From Leptodactylus fallax (lineage: Eukaryota; Chordata; Amphibia; Anura; Leptodactylidae): a DNA stretch of 64,000 bases. The DNA is taken from positions 5,190,501-5,254,500 of the forward strand of contig CAMRHE010000011.1 in NCBI GenBank assembly GCA_947044405.1, given 5' to 3'. The position numbers and the translations under genes were made by a program. The notes under the pieces are model-generated. The model made no database searches and had not been told where the DNA came from. It worked only from the letters and a program-made list of their open reading frames with translations. The first letter of the stretch is position 1; every line of letters begins with the position of its first letter. Of the stretch, positions 37,501-50,500 are shown piece after piece.

Positions 37501-40500
37501 GGTCGCCTTTTACTGCTATTGATAAGCACCCAAGCAGCTATACATTGTCATGTATTCAATAACGTGATCACACAAATTCCAATTGCAAATATTTCTGTGC
37601 TAAAGATGACCACAAGTAATTTGCGGCAAAAAACTGTCTAACTTGCTGTGCTCGACATTTATCAAGTGTTTTAGACACATTTATGACTTATGAAAAGGGG
37701 TGTGGATTAGTGGAAAGGAGCACAGCTTTTTGTTAAGAGGGCATGGCCTATGCAGCACCGCTGTTTGCAAAAATTTTGGTGCATTTTTCTGGCTTAAAAT
37801 AAACCAACTGTTTTGATCACTGCATAATCTCTATGATGACTGAAATCAGCCTCTGTCCTTAATGGGGATCACAACCTAATTTTCTATATTGGACACATGT
37901 ACATTACAACTGATTTCATAGAGAGACAATTAACCTTTCACGTTTATGAATATGGGAGGAAACCTTGCAAACACATAGAAAACATACAAACTCCATGCAG
38001 ATCGGATTTGAGCCCAGGACCCCAGTGCTGCAAGGCACCAGTGCAAATCACTGAGTAACCATGCATATCACAGTTAGTATAATAGGTATTCCCAATAAAT
38101 GCCTATCAGCATTAAATGGTAAGAACACCATACAATGACATCACTTGTTATTAGTGAAACACTCAACATTTATTTTTTAAACACAAAAAAAAAAAAAAAA
38201 TATGATAGTACTTTTAGACACTGGCACCACAGAAGCTATTTTACCATGGTGCCTTCTAGCTAATAATGGCTTGACAGTCAAATGCTGGGAAACTGCATCT
38301 GCTGTTAAATATAATAGATACAGTAAATCGACTATAACACTTAAGTATTAAAAAGCATTTACAGAGAAAACATTAACAATAATGCATTTAACTACTAGAA
38401 CAAAATGCTGCTTAGTAAAGCAGATGAGAAAAAGAAAATCTCTATAGAATACACAATAGATGGAGCCAATGACTAGCTGCATTCATTTATTGCTTTTGGC
38501 TAGCAAACATAAAATCTCTCCAGCAGAAGAAATCTATTATTCATACATGAACAGCGCTGAGGCAGATCATAAATAAAAAATCTTCCACCAGCCATCATTC
38601 ATGCCAATGATTTGCATTTAAAGGGATAATATATCCAAAATTAAGACAAATTGTTATATTTAACACAACACTATTGCTTTAGCATAGCTTCATGCCCATT
38701 CTAAAGTGTTTGATTTGCCCTTGTATTAAATACTACATGCTTTGTTAGTGACTGCTTGGTTGACCAGTCACATTATTATTCTTTAAACTGGATCATTAAA
38801 CTGCACAACAGATTAAGGTCAGTCAAACTTGGCACTTTCGGCACACCTAGTTGACAACTAATATATATCGGGGCTTTCTAACTCTCCCGCAATGGCAGAC
38901 ATCGGGAGATCAAAGAACGGCCAATTGGATTTCATTACACTTGATTGTGTTCAGGGAAGATGAGTCACCACTAGAGGAGTTTAGTAGCGGCTTACTCTAC
39001 TATTGAGAACACATGCATGCTTAGTCAAACTGTGTGTGCATGTGTATGAGGGGGTTGGGAGGAACAGTTATTGGCCATATAGCCACAAAGTTTATGGCCA
39101 GCTTTAGTTCCAAGCAGTGGATAACTTCAGTAAGACAATTACAAGCTGACAAAGGCTGAAATGAGAGCTTTTGAGTTTAGCATATATATGGTTCTCATAC
39201 AATAGACGTGTACTGTACTGTAAATGGAATTACAGTACTGTCTAAATAAAAGTTTTCCAATATGTACTTTGCGAATGTATACTAAAGGGATTGTGTCACC
39301 AGAAAATGTTCTGTTTTTTAAACCAACTCTTTATTAAATATGTTAAACGTATTTTAAGAATCTTTAAATATATTTTTAACTTTTCTATGTCACTATCTAT
39401 ATTTAAAAAAGTACCATTTATGACACTACCAAGCACACTGACAATAAACACTATTAATAACCATTTATAAGGCTTGGTGAGGGATGGGGAAATAACTGGC
39501 ATAAACATACTATATTCCCAATGGTTGCTTTGTATCAAAAACGAGACGTTCCTTGGAGAAGAAACTGGAATGTATGCTGAAATGCAACTTAAATTCTTGC
39601 ATGAAGGCTATATTTTGCCTAAAAGTCAATTTCTAATGGGACTGTCAGACACTGCAATATGCTGCAAATGTGGAGCTCAAGAAGCCGATTTGTTGCATTG
39701 CTTATGGAATTGTACTGGAATCAAGAGGTTCTGGAAAAAGGTGCAATCATATTTCAATAGGAAATTATGCATTCCATTTCAGTTGACCTCACAATGGGTG
39801 TTATTTGACATTCTTACACAAATCAATGTCTGCACTGTACCCAAACATCAGATGCCTCTTTTACTCATTATTATCGGTTGTATGGAAACCAGTATTACAT
39901 ATGTGGATTTAACATCGATGCCCCACAAATAGATTACCCTCAACAAACTGCATTAGCTTTTCAGAATGAATTGGTCACATGCGGTATACAATAAAGTCGT
40001 ACACTGGGAAGTTTTTTAGCATTTTGCTAATTTATTGCCGACTTCAACTAAAAGACACACAATGATTTCTACTTGACAGACTGGTACATTAAATAACAGT
40101 TGCTTGGCACTACAACCAGGCAGTTAGGGATTTAATTTAAATCAACATAACCGCCTCCACATGGGGTGAAGGGGGGTGGGGGACAAGGGACAACACCACA
40201 CCACTTAACACCCGTCATTACATCCACTACTGCCTATAGATGATGTCACAGCTTTACAACTGACCCTCCCTGCACAGGGCATGCTCCCAAAGATCTCAGT
40301 GAGTTAGCTCTTGACAATTGCTGACCATGGCCATGACTAGATAACAAAATACCCCAAAGGATGGAGAAAAAAGGAAGGATTCTGCACTCAAAGTAGTCCA
40401 GAAGAATGTCCTTTATTGACATCCATAAACACTACACGTTTCAGGGAATACAAAGTCCCTTTATCAAGTGTATATAATGGAGAGTAACATACATAGACAC

Positions 40501-43500
40501 ATACACCACTCTTTTATATGTAAACAGAAATAAAACACCCCCCTTCCTGGGAGGGACTTTCCAATTAGTATCACAAAAATACATAATAAAGGGGGACGGA
40601 GCTTGCCGCAGACTAAGATGGCCGCATAGATTCTCAGTTCCTGCAGTGAGCCTTTGACAGCGACGTTCATAGCCACGATCCTGTGGCTATCTAGGCAGAT
40701 TCTGGTTGGTGAATACCCGCTGGCTCCGGGGATGCCAAAAAAAAAAGGAAAACGGCCGTCAAACCACAGAAAATTTTGGATTTTTATTTCCCACACTGGG
40801 TGAGGGAGGGGGGGGTAGGTGGAGGCCCAAGATGGCGCTGGTTTCTGTGCGGGCGCAGGATACGGGGCCTCGACTCCCTCGCATACCTTCCCCGATGAGC
40901 CACTTACCTTATCTGGACACCGGTGAACCCTTTCCGCTCCACCGTTGCCGCAGATGATGACACAGTTACGGAGCCACGAAGTGCTGCATTGCCTCCAATA
41001 GGGGTTGTGGCCTGCTCGGAATGGTCGTCCTCCCAAGATGGCGCCGAGGAGATGCGCGCGTCTGGCTCTCCTTCCACAACGGCAGCACCATGGTCTCCTA
41101 CTGCCAGCCCAGCTAAATTGAGACCCCGACTTCATGATGCTGCAGTCTCTGATGGAGAGGTGAGCCATGACACACAATCTAAAACACCTTGTGTTGATTT
41201 TTTTGCTGATATACCGGCATCAGAGAATTTACTGACTGAGGCCACTATGAAAGTTATGTTGACAGCCTTCTGTAAATCAATGAAAGCTGATATGTCTCTT
41301 AAGATCACACCACTTGAGCGAGATATTCAAGATCTGAAAAGTCGCACTGTACATATAGACTCTAAGATGGCGGAATTTCCTACATCCCATAATGACCTTA
41401 TAGATGCCCATTATGATGTGGAAAATGATGTGACCTTTTTGAAAGCTAAAATAGCTGATTTGGAAGATCGGTCCAGAAGGAATAACTTGAAATTCAGGGG
41501 CATTCCGGAGACGGTTGCTACAGGAGAACTGCCCACTTTCCTTCAGGATCTGATGCGTGCCTTACTGCCTGACCACCAGTCTATAGATTTAACTATCGAC
41601 AGAGCACATAGGAGTACCCAGACCCTCACATTTGGATGAATCAATTCCAAGAGATGTTCTGGCGAGGATTCACTTTTTTCGCACTAAAGATTTGGTGTTA
41701 TTAGCAGCTCGTAAACTAGACCGCCTCCCTGAACCGTTTCACAAGATCTCCATTTTCTGAGATTTGTCGGCTGCAACTTTACAACTACAACGTCAGCTAG
41801 TCCCCATTACAGCAGCACTTCGTCAACATTGTATCCTGTACAAGTGGGGATTCCCAGTCCGAGTGATGATAACCCTAGATAATCTTACACATGTGATCAG
41901 GAATTTAGAAGAAGGAAAACGATTGTTAAGTAAATGGAACATTCCTATTGTTGATCTCCCACGTGCGAAAACGCCTGGCCACCTGTCTAACGGTTGGCAT
42001 CCAGCGAAGACCCGAAGACTTCCAGCCACAGGAATCAAACGCTGAAGGCTCTTTCTCCATTTCCCTAGGAAATTCCTATGTCTGCTGCTGCTGAACTTAT
42101 CCCCCTGAGATCACAACAGCTGCTGGTCCGCTGTACTATGTTACTTGTTATTTTCAGCTTGACCGTTGTTGAGCTCTATGGTTTGGCTGATTTATTTCTT
42201 AGAGGTTCTGGCACCTTGGTCGAAACGGCTTTCTGGCATGGAGACAACCTCCTACTTCTGTGCTTAAGTATTATTTCAATGTGTACTAGTCTATATGTGG
42301 CGATTCTTATAGCTCTTTTAGATTTGCAGGATGGTTCTTATGTCCATGAATGTTAGGGGGTTGAATACCCCTCAAAAACGAGCTAATTTGTGGGGTGAGG
42401 TTCAGGTTCAGGGTTGTGACATAATAGCAGTACAGGAGACACACCTTTTGAAGAAGGACGCCACCCGCGTTAAACACCCATCATATCCTCATATGTTCCA
42501 TGCTCATTACTCCAAAACGCAGGGGAGTGCTGATCGGGATCAGAGATTCAGTTGCGTTTCAGCTACTCTCCCAATACTCAGGCCCTGGGGGACGTTTCAT
42601 TATATTGGTGTGTCTCATCAACAATGTCACTTACACGTTGGTGTCAGTTTACGCTCCCAATAAGAGACAGGTAGCATTCTTCAGAAGACTTGTGAAGGCG
42701 ATTGAAAAAAGAAATCAGGGTTGCTTACTGTTGATGGGAGACTTTAACATAGCACCTGATCCTTTGGTAGATACCACATCTGGCCTCTCACAGCGACTCC
42801 CTTTTTCACAGGCTCTGTGGCACCATAATTTGTTTGACGCTTGGCGGAGCCTGCATAGCACTGAGCTAAACTATACTTTTTTCTCAACCGCACATAATAG
42901 CTACTCTCATATTGACCTATTTTTAGTGGACCAATGCACTGTCCCTCTTGTTATGCAGTCCGCCATCTCGCAAATAACATGGTCCGACCACGCGACGGTT
43001 ACGCTTCTCATATCGAGGAAATATGACTGTCCTAGGTCGCATGTATGGCGATGTAATGAATTCTTGATGTCACACCTGAAATTTAAGGCAACTTTGGAGA
43101 GTGAACTGAAGGAATTTTTTTCAGATTAATACTCCATCGGTATCTAGCCCTGAAGTATTGTGGAACTCCCATAAGGCTTTCATTAGGGGTACCTTTATAC
43201 GTCTTGGCCACATTGAAAAGAAAACTAGAATAGCAGAGATAGACCGGTTTATAAGTCAAATAAAAATCTTAGATACTGACAATAAAAAGTCCCCTATTTC
43301 CTCAAATACAGTTAAACTGGTAGAACTACGCCGACAACTTGCTACTTGTTTGTTACATAAGCATGAAAAGAACTTAAAGCGGGTGAGAGCTACCTATTAC
43401 TCTCAGTCAATAAAGCGGGGAAACTGCTAGCCTCTAAACTTAAACAGAGACATGTTAAATCCAGGATCCCGTTCCTCCATAGTAAGGACGGAACATATAA

Positions 43501-46500
43501 AATTTATGACCCTAAAGGTATAGGGGATGCATTTAGGTCCTTTTATGCGGATCTTTATAATATTGCAGACGACCCCTCGGTGGCCCCCCTCCCAAGCAGA
43601 TATTGATTCATTCTTAACCTCGGCCCATATGCCCCGACTTACTGAAGATCAACTAGCGTCCTTAAATGCTCCTATAACTGCTTTGGAGTTGTCTGCAATT
43701 ATTAAGTCGTTGCCCTCCCGTAAATCTCCGGGTCCAGACAGTCTTACTAAAGAATATAATAAAACGTTTTCCCAGATTCTGCTGGACCCGCTGTAGTCAT
43801 TTATAAGGGTTGAGTCTAAAGCATTTCCTAGGGAAAATCAAGAGGCATTGGTGGTTACTTTGCCTAAACCTGGTAAGGCCCCGACCTCGCCCCAGAATTT
43901 TAGACCCATTTCCCTGTTAAATTCCGATTTAAAAATTTATGCTAAGCTTCTTGCGACGCGCCTAGCAGACTGCCTCCCGAGCTTAATAAATTATGACCAA
44001 GTAGGATTTGTTAAGGGGCATCAAGCCTACAAAAATACCAGGCGGGTCTTGAATTTGGTTCAACGGGTCGGTTTGGGGGGCATGGGGGCGGTGCTGCTTG
44101 CTCTGGATGCCGAGAAGGCGTTTGATCGCATTTGCTGGTCGTATGCCTTCTTGGCTCTTAGGACTATGGGATTCTGGGGAATGATTTTGGGGGCCATAAA
44201 GGCGCTCTACTCAGCACCCTCTGCAAAAATTTTTACAAATGGTACAGTGTCAGACCCTTTCATAATTACTAATGGGACTAGGTAGGGATGCCCATTGTCA
44301 CCCTTGATATTTGTCCTCTCCATGGAGCCGCTGGCCCAGCATCTAAGATTAGATCCTGCTGTACAGGGCGTCACTATAAAAGATAGAGTCCATCTTATAT
44401 CGCTATATGCTGACGATATTCTTCTTACGTTAACCAACCCGGGGGTGTCTCTCCCACGTCTTATGGGTATTATTCAGACTTTCGTTCAGCTGTCCTATTA
44501 TAAATTGAACTTGTAAAAATCACAGGCCCTTCCCTTCGATGTTCCCACTTCCATGCTGAGATCCTTACAGTCAGCATATAATTTTGACTGGAGGAAGGAT
44601 AGCATTCAATATTTGGGTATACATGTGTCTTCCACTCCTTGGTCTCTTTATCAACAAAATTATTTGCCAATGATAAAAACTCTGCGAGACGAAACTAAAC
44701 GCATGCTACTAACAGATGTTTCCTGGATTGGGCGAGTGGCCACTTTTAAGATGCTACTATTGCCTAGACTTCTATACTTGTTCCGCAGGCTGCCGATTCC
44801 ACACCCTGCTTCATTTTTTTAATCTATACAGAGAGTGATTTTGAAATACATATGGGGTGGTAGAAGGCCTAGAATTAATAGAAGTTTCCTGTTTAAACAT
44901 AAACTGGCTGGAGGACTGGGTGTTCCCATTGTGTGTAACTACAGTCATGGCCAAAAGTTTTGAGAATGATACAAATATTAATTTTTACAAAGTCTACTGC
45001 TTCAGTTTTTCTAATGGCAATTTGCATATACTCCAGAATGTTATAAAGAGTGATCAGCTTAACAGCAATTACTTGCAAAGTCAATATTTGCCTAGAAAAT
45101 GAACTTTATCCCCCAAAACACATTTCAACATCATTGCAGCCCTGCCTTAAAAGGACCACCTAACATCGTTTCAGTGATTGCTCCATTAACACAGGTGTGG
45201 GTGTTGATGAGGACAGGGCTGGAGATCAATCTGTCATGATTAAGTAAGAATGACACCACTGGACACTTTAAAAGGAGGCTGGTGCTTGCCATCATTGTTT
45301 CTCTTCTGTTAACCATGGTTATCTCTAAAGAAACACGTGCAGTCATCATTGCACTGCACAAAAATGGCCTAACTGGGAAGAGTATTGCAACTAGAAAGAT
45401 TGCACCTCAGTCAACAATCTATCGCATCATCAAGAACTTCAAGGAGAGAGGTTCCATTGGTGCCAAAAAGGCTCCAGGGCGCCCAAGAAAGACCAGCAAG
45501 CGGCAGGACCGTCTCTTAAAAGTGTTTCAGCTGCGGGATCGGACTACCTGCAGTGCAGAGCTTGCTGAGGAATGGCAGCAGGCAGGTGTGAGTGCATCTG
45601 CATGCACTGTGAGGTGGAGACTCTTGGAGCAAGGCCTGGTCTCAAGGAGGGCAGCAAAGAAGCCACTTCTCTCCAGAAAAAACATCAGGGACAGACTGAT
45701 ATTCTGCAAAAGGTACAGGGAGAGGACTGCTGAAAAGTCATTTTCTCTGATGAATCCCCTTTTCGATTGTTTGGAACATCTGGAAAACAGCTTATTCGGA
45801 GAAGAAGAGGTGAGCGCTACCACCTGTCTTGTCTCATGCCAACTGTAAAGCATCCTGAAACCATTCATGTGTGGGGTTGCTTCTCAGCCAAGGGAATCGG
45901 CTCTCTCACAGTCTTGCCTAAAAACACAGCCATGAATAAAGAATGGTACCAGAATGTCCTCCAAGAGCAACTTCTCCCAACCGTCCAAGAGCAGTTTGGC
46001 TCTCAACAATGCCTTTTCCAGCATGATGGAGCACCTTGCCATAAAGCAAAGGTGATAACTAAATGGCTCAGGGAACAAAACAGAGATTTTGGGTCCATGG
46101 CCTGGAAACTCCCCAGATCTTAATCCCATTGAGAACTTGTGGTCAATCATCAAGAGACGGTTGGACAAACAAAAACCAACAAATTCAGACAAAATTAAAG
46201 CATTGATTCTGCAAGAATGGACTGCTATCAGTCAGGATTTGGTCCAGAAGTTGATTGAGAGCATGCCAGGGAGAATTGCAGAGGTCCTGAAGAAGAAGGG
46301 TCAACACTGCAAATATTGACTTGCTGCATTAACTCATTCTAACTGTCAATATAAGCTTCTGTTACTCATAATATTAATGCAATTATATTTCTGTATGTGA
46401 TAAAAACATCTGCCAAACACACATAAAAACCAGAGGGCAACAGATCATGTGAAAATATAATATTTGTGTCATTCTCAAAACTTTTGGCCATGACTGTATT

Positions 46501-47162
46501 ATCTTGCCTCCCTTGCTGTCCAATGCATTGGATGGTGGTCCATGGATGTGTCGGCTCCCTGGCTGCACATGGAGCACTCTTTTGTAGCGCCTTTGAGGCT
46601 TTGTATTTGCCCTTTTGGAACATCACACCGTCCTTGTTCTTTTAAATATGTAAAAACCTTCAATAAAAATTATTGAAACTAAAAATACATAAAACCCACA
46701 TTAGATTCTTAATTTTTTTTTTTATGCTTACTTGTATAGCGCCATCATATTTCACAGCACTTTATAGACATTGTCAGTCACTGTCCCATATAGGGCTCAC
46801 AATCTATATTCCCCATCAGTATGTCTTTGGAGTGTAATTCTTAAGCCTTTGTCCCAATGGCAAAAAAAACAGTTTCTTTGTGATATACCTACTGTTTGGA
46901 CGAAAGGTACATACATAACATACATTACATATATATTGTAAGGACCATCAGTGTTCGCCAATTTCTACTGTGCATGCATCTGGCAGAATTCCCGCGCATG
47001 TGCAATGGGAAATTTTACATGTCAGGTTGAATAACCTATGCGCATGTGAAGGGAAGGAAGGGAAATAGCGGCAGTAGTTATATACTGGCTGTAAAGAGAT
47101 TGAATTTCTTTCAGGGTAACCATAGGTAATATTAAAAGCTAAGAAGAAAAAAATAAAAATAA

Positions 47163-47207
<45 letters not shown>

Positions 47208-47210
47208 TAT

Positions 47211-47249
<39 letters not shown>

Positions 47250-47532
47250 TATCTACAAATGGGACCACATAATGCTGTAAAAACACATAAAATATACAGA
47301 ATAATAAAAGAGCATGTATGGACATATGATTATAAACTATAAAAACTTATATGGATGTAAGCAAGAAATGGTTAATTCATAACCGCACAATACATTATAT
47401 CGTTAACAGAACTTTATATCCTATACAAATAATGCAAATGAATGTCTAAAGGCGTTAGAACTGCCTAGAAATATATAAGAATAACTAAATAATACACATA
47501 ACACATAAATAAATAATAACTATCAATATAAA

Positions 47533-47566
<34 letters not shown>

Positions 47567-50500
47567 GTCAAAATAATTTTCGAGTGCTTCATTTAAACCA
47601 ATAGGCATAAGGGTATTTCATTTATAAATCCAAAACATTTCCCATTTACGGAGACTTTCAAATCAAATTAGTTTGACTAATTGGTATTTGGTCTATAGGA
47701 ATAACCGTAAACCCTTTAAAACTGCACTCGTGATTTGATTGAGCATGGCGAGAAACACTGTTTTTTGTACCCATTAATGGCATTTGAGCGATGTTTGTTT
47801 ACTTTTTTCCGGAGGCACAAGGGCACTCCAAGACAGATTACAAAAGATCACTGTGCTACAGCGATGGTTAATAGTTTGGCAGCATTTGCACCTAGAATGG
47901 TTGCAATGAAAACTCTCCTTTAAAGTTTTCATTCTTCTATACGTCACTCCTAGTTGACTAGGTATGTTATTTTTGAGAAAAGAATCGTTTAATAACATGT
48001 ACCAGTGTTTGGATAAAATGGACCAAATCTTATGTGCGGAATTGTAGGTGGTTTCTTTGGGATTAGGTTATCAGTTTGTTTCAGACTCCTCACTCTAGTA
48101 TGTGCTGCTTGAATCAAGCTTTTAGGATACGATTTGTCTTGAAACCATTTCAGAATGATTTTACTCTGGATTTCAAAGTCTATATCATCTGTACAATTTC
48201 ACCGAATTCTCTGAGGCTGGCCAAAGGGGACATTGTCCTTCCATTTGCTATGATGATCATCTGAGATAAATCAATAAATGAAGATGGCTAGATAGTCTTG
48301 TGCTGCTACATTGTCATAACAGTCTGAATAGCTATAAAGTTGACTATAATATTGTTGAAAAACATCAAGTATTTTGGTATTTGCCTTTAGCCAAGTTGGC
48401 CAAAATGCATCCTGCCTTATTGCTATGTCAAAATAATCTTGCCTCATAAAGAGAGTGGTGAAAACATTCCTTATATTCTACTGATGTCTCAAGATTGTCC
48501 CTTGTGCTTTTCTATACATCAAGAGTCAATGGGGATGAGTGTCGTAGGTAAGCTGTATATGCATTTCTGAGAGCCCTGCTACTGGTGTCGTACTGTTCTC
48601 TTGCTGCCTTTTTGAACTGCACAACATAAGCTTTTTGTCCTCTTATGACAGTATTAGGTATATCCCAATATAAGGTTGGCCTATTCTTGTGGATCTCATT
48701 ATGGTACTCATTCAGTCCACCAATTATTTAGTAGTAGAAGAAAGGTATCATCCTTCGCCAAGTATGAGGGAAATCTCCACATATAGGCAGTGACCCTTTT
48801 GTGCCCATCACTGAATGTCAGAGTGACTGGGGCATGATCTGACATGAGTAATTGTTAAATACCAGAGCTCTCAGCATGACGCACAAGCGATCATCCCACA
48901 AAAATATAACCAGTTCTGGACCAGGACCAGCACGCATGTGAATAGTGGGTACATTCCCTAATATAAGGGTGGTGAGGGAACCAAATATCAATGAGACCAT
49001 GATCCTCAGCAATGGCAGCCAGTATGGAGTCAGTAAAGTGTGGATTGCAGACCTTTCTGTCTTTTTCCTATCCTCAGAGAAGAAAGTGACTAAATCTATA
49101 TCTCCAACTACCACTTTGTTAGGGGAAGGGTCGGTGGCTAGGGAGATTCCCACCGTGCGAAAAAAATTCCCCAGAGTGGTCGTTTGGGAAGCAGCAGTAT
49201 GGTATGTGATTTTTAACTTTCACCTGTTTCCCACTGAGTACTAGGACCCTTTCCCTGCCATTAACTGTGGCAGAGCCAACCACCTCGCCAACCCACTGCC
49301 TCTTCATTCTAAAAATATCTCCTGACCGGAGATGGGTCTCCTGCAAAAGGGCAAAGTATATTTTGAGTTTGAGGAGGTGGGTGAGAACCATGGATCTTTT
49401 ATTTTGGGACTGGAGTCCCTTGACGTTCTAAGTAACTATTTTCATAATGTGCATAGTCAAGTTGTTTGTATGGCCACCGGTCCTGGGCCATTAGATCTAC
49501 CAAATTTGACAAATACATCATGACAACAGTATGAGTGTGATGACATTTGTGGCCACGCGGTAAGGTAAAAGTTTTTGTGGGGAGTCAGGCACACATCACA
49601 GTGTGATCAGATTCATAGTGATGTGTGTCTAACTGGTAATAAAGGAGTGTGGGGTGATGGAGCCCTACTTTCGAGTCATGTCTCAGTCTGTGTTGCAGAA
49701 GTGGCAAGCAGCTCAGTTGGCGACGATGATCTTAGGGCAGCAGTTCTGGTGATCTGCGAGGATCCTTGTGAGGTTTCAGGGTCTTTGGGAGGAAGAAGGA
49801 GGCTATTGCCTGTTGTGGACGCTCCGCAATCCCTGAATGCTGTTGAGAAGGCGGATGTCTAGGTCTTTACAGGCCTATACAATGCGTGTGCTCCACTTTG
49901 TATGGTCCATTAAGGCTCAACAGAATGGGAAATTGTATGGAGAAAATGTGAGGTAATGCACTGGCGGGGAACAACTCTGGAAGACCCACCAGGGACAGGT
50001 TGCTCTGTCTGGAACGATTTTCCAAATTGTCTATTTTGTCAAGTAGTTTTGTTTGGGTTTTAGTCAAGTCTTTGACAGGGGTGATAGTTCCTGCCAGATC
50101 ATCCTCCAGAGCTGAAATTCGCTTTTCTGGTGTACAAAGAGATCTCACTCTGCATAGACTTCAGGGTGTTGACGATGGTGGCTTCTACAGCATCTTGGAT
50201 ACTGGGTGTGTTCTTTTTGCCATTTCCCTGGCTAGTTTCTTGTGGCTAAGCTGTAGCTTCTGGTAAATGGCATCGGATTCTCTCAGCTCATCCTATGAGA
50301 GGTTGTCCTGCACTACTTGTGCTGCCGCCATCTTTTTTCCCCATTTATGCATAGAAGAAAGATGCAAAATGGCCACAAAGACATCTGCAGAGCCTTGTCA
50401 GTGGTATGTTCGGTGCCACGATATTAAGACTGCCTTATCTCTCGTTGAGTTTAAAGATTTGAGAATCGGGTGGACAGCAGAGGGGAGAAAGCTTGTAACT

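Larger units (their letters stand above)
42331..46640 (+). pseudogene. L1 ORF2 (endonuclease and reverse transcriptase), broken
   Basis: The APE-type endonuclease begins near [20 protein letters not shown], with [11 protein letters not shown] (catalytic E), [16 protein letters not shown] and TWSDHATVT. The RT follows with [46 protein letters not shown] and catalytic YADDILL. There are frameshifts near 42520, 43130-43160 and 43430-43530, and stops at 43794 and 44283-44285 (before GCPLSP). The Tc1 at 44942 splits the C-terminal region, which resumes at 46499. Not functional. Confidence 0.9.
40587..46680 (+). mobile_element. Full-length L1 retrotransposon interrupted by Tc1
   Basis: Flanked by a 12-bp target duplication AAAAATACATAA (40575-40586 and 46681-46692). 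The 5' end is GC-rich (GGGGGACGGAGCTTGCCGC, then AAGATGGCCGC). ORF1 and ORF2 follow, and the 3' end is CAATAAAAATTATTGAAAC. Without the Tc1 it is about 4.5 kb. Both ORFs are broken. Confidence 0.92.

Noticed and set aside
40464..41177. 237-codon open frame on the minus strand
   Set aside because: Antisense to the L1 5' UTR and ORF1; no domain, GC-rich low-complexity residues.
46948..47325. 125-codon minus-strand frame
   Set aside because: Runs through (AC)n/(AT)n microsatellite giving VCVCV and IYIYI peptides.
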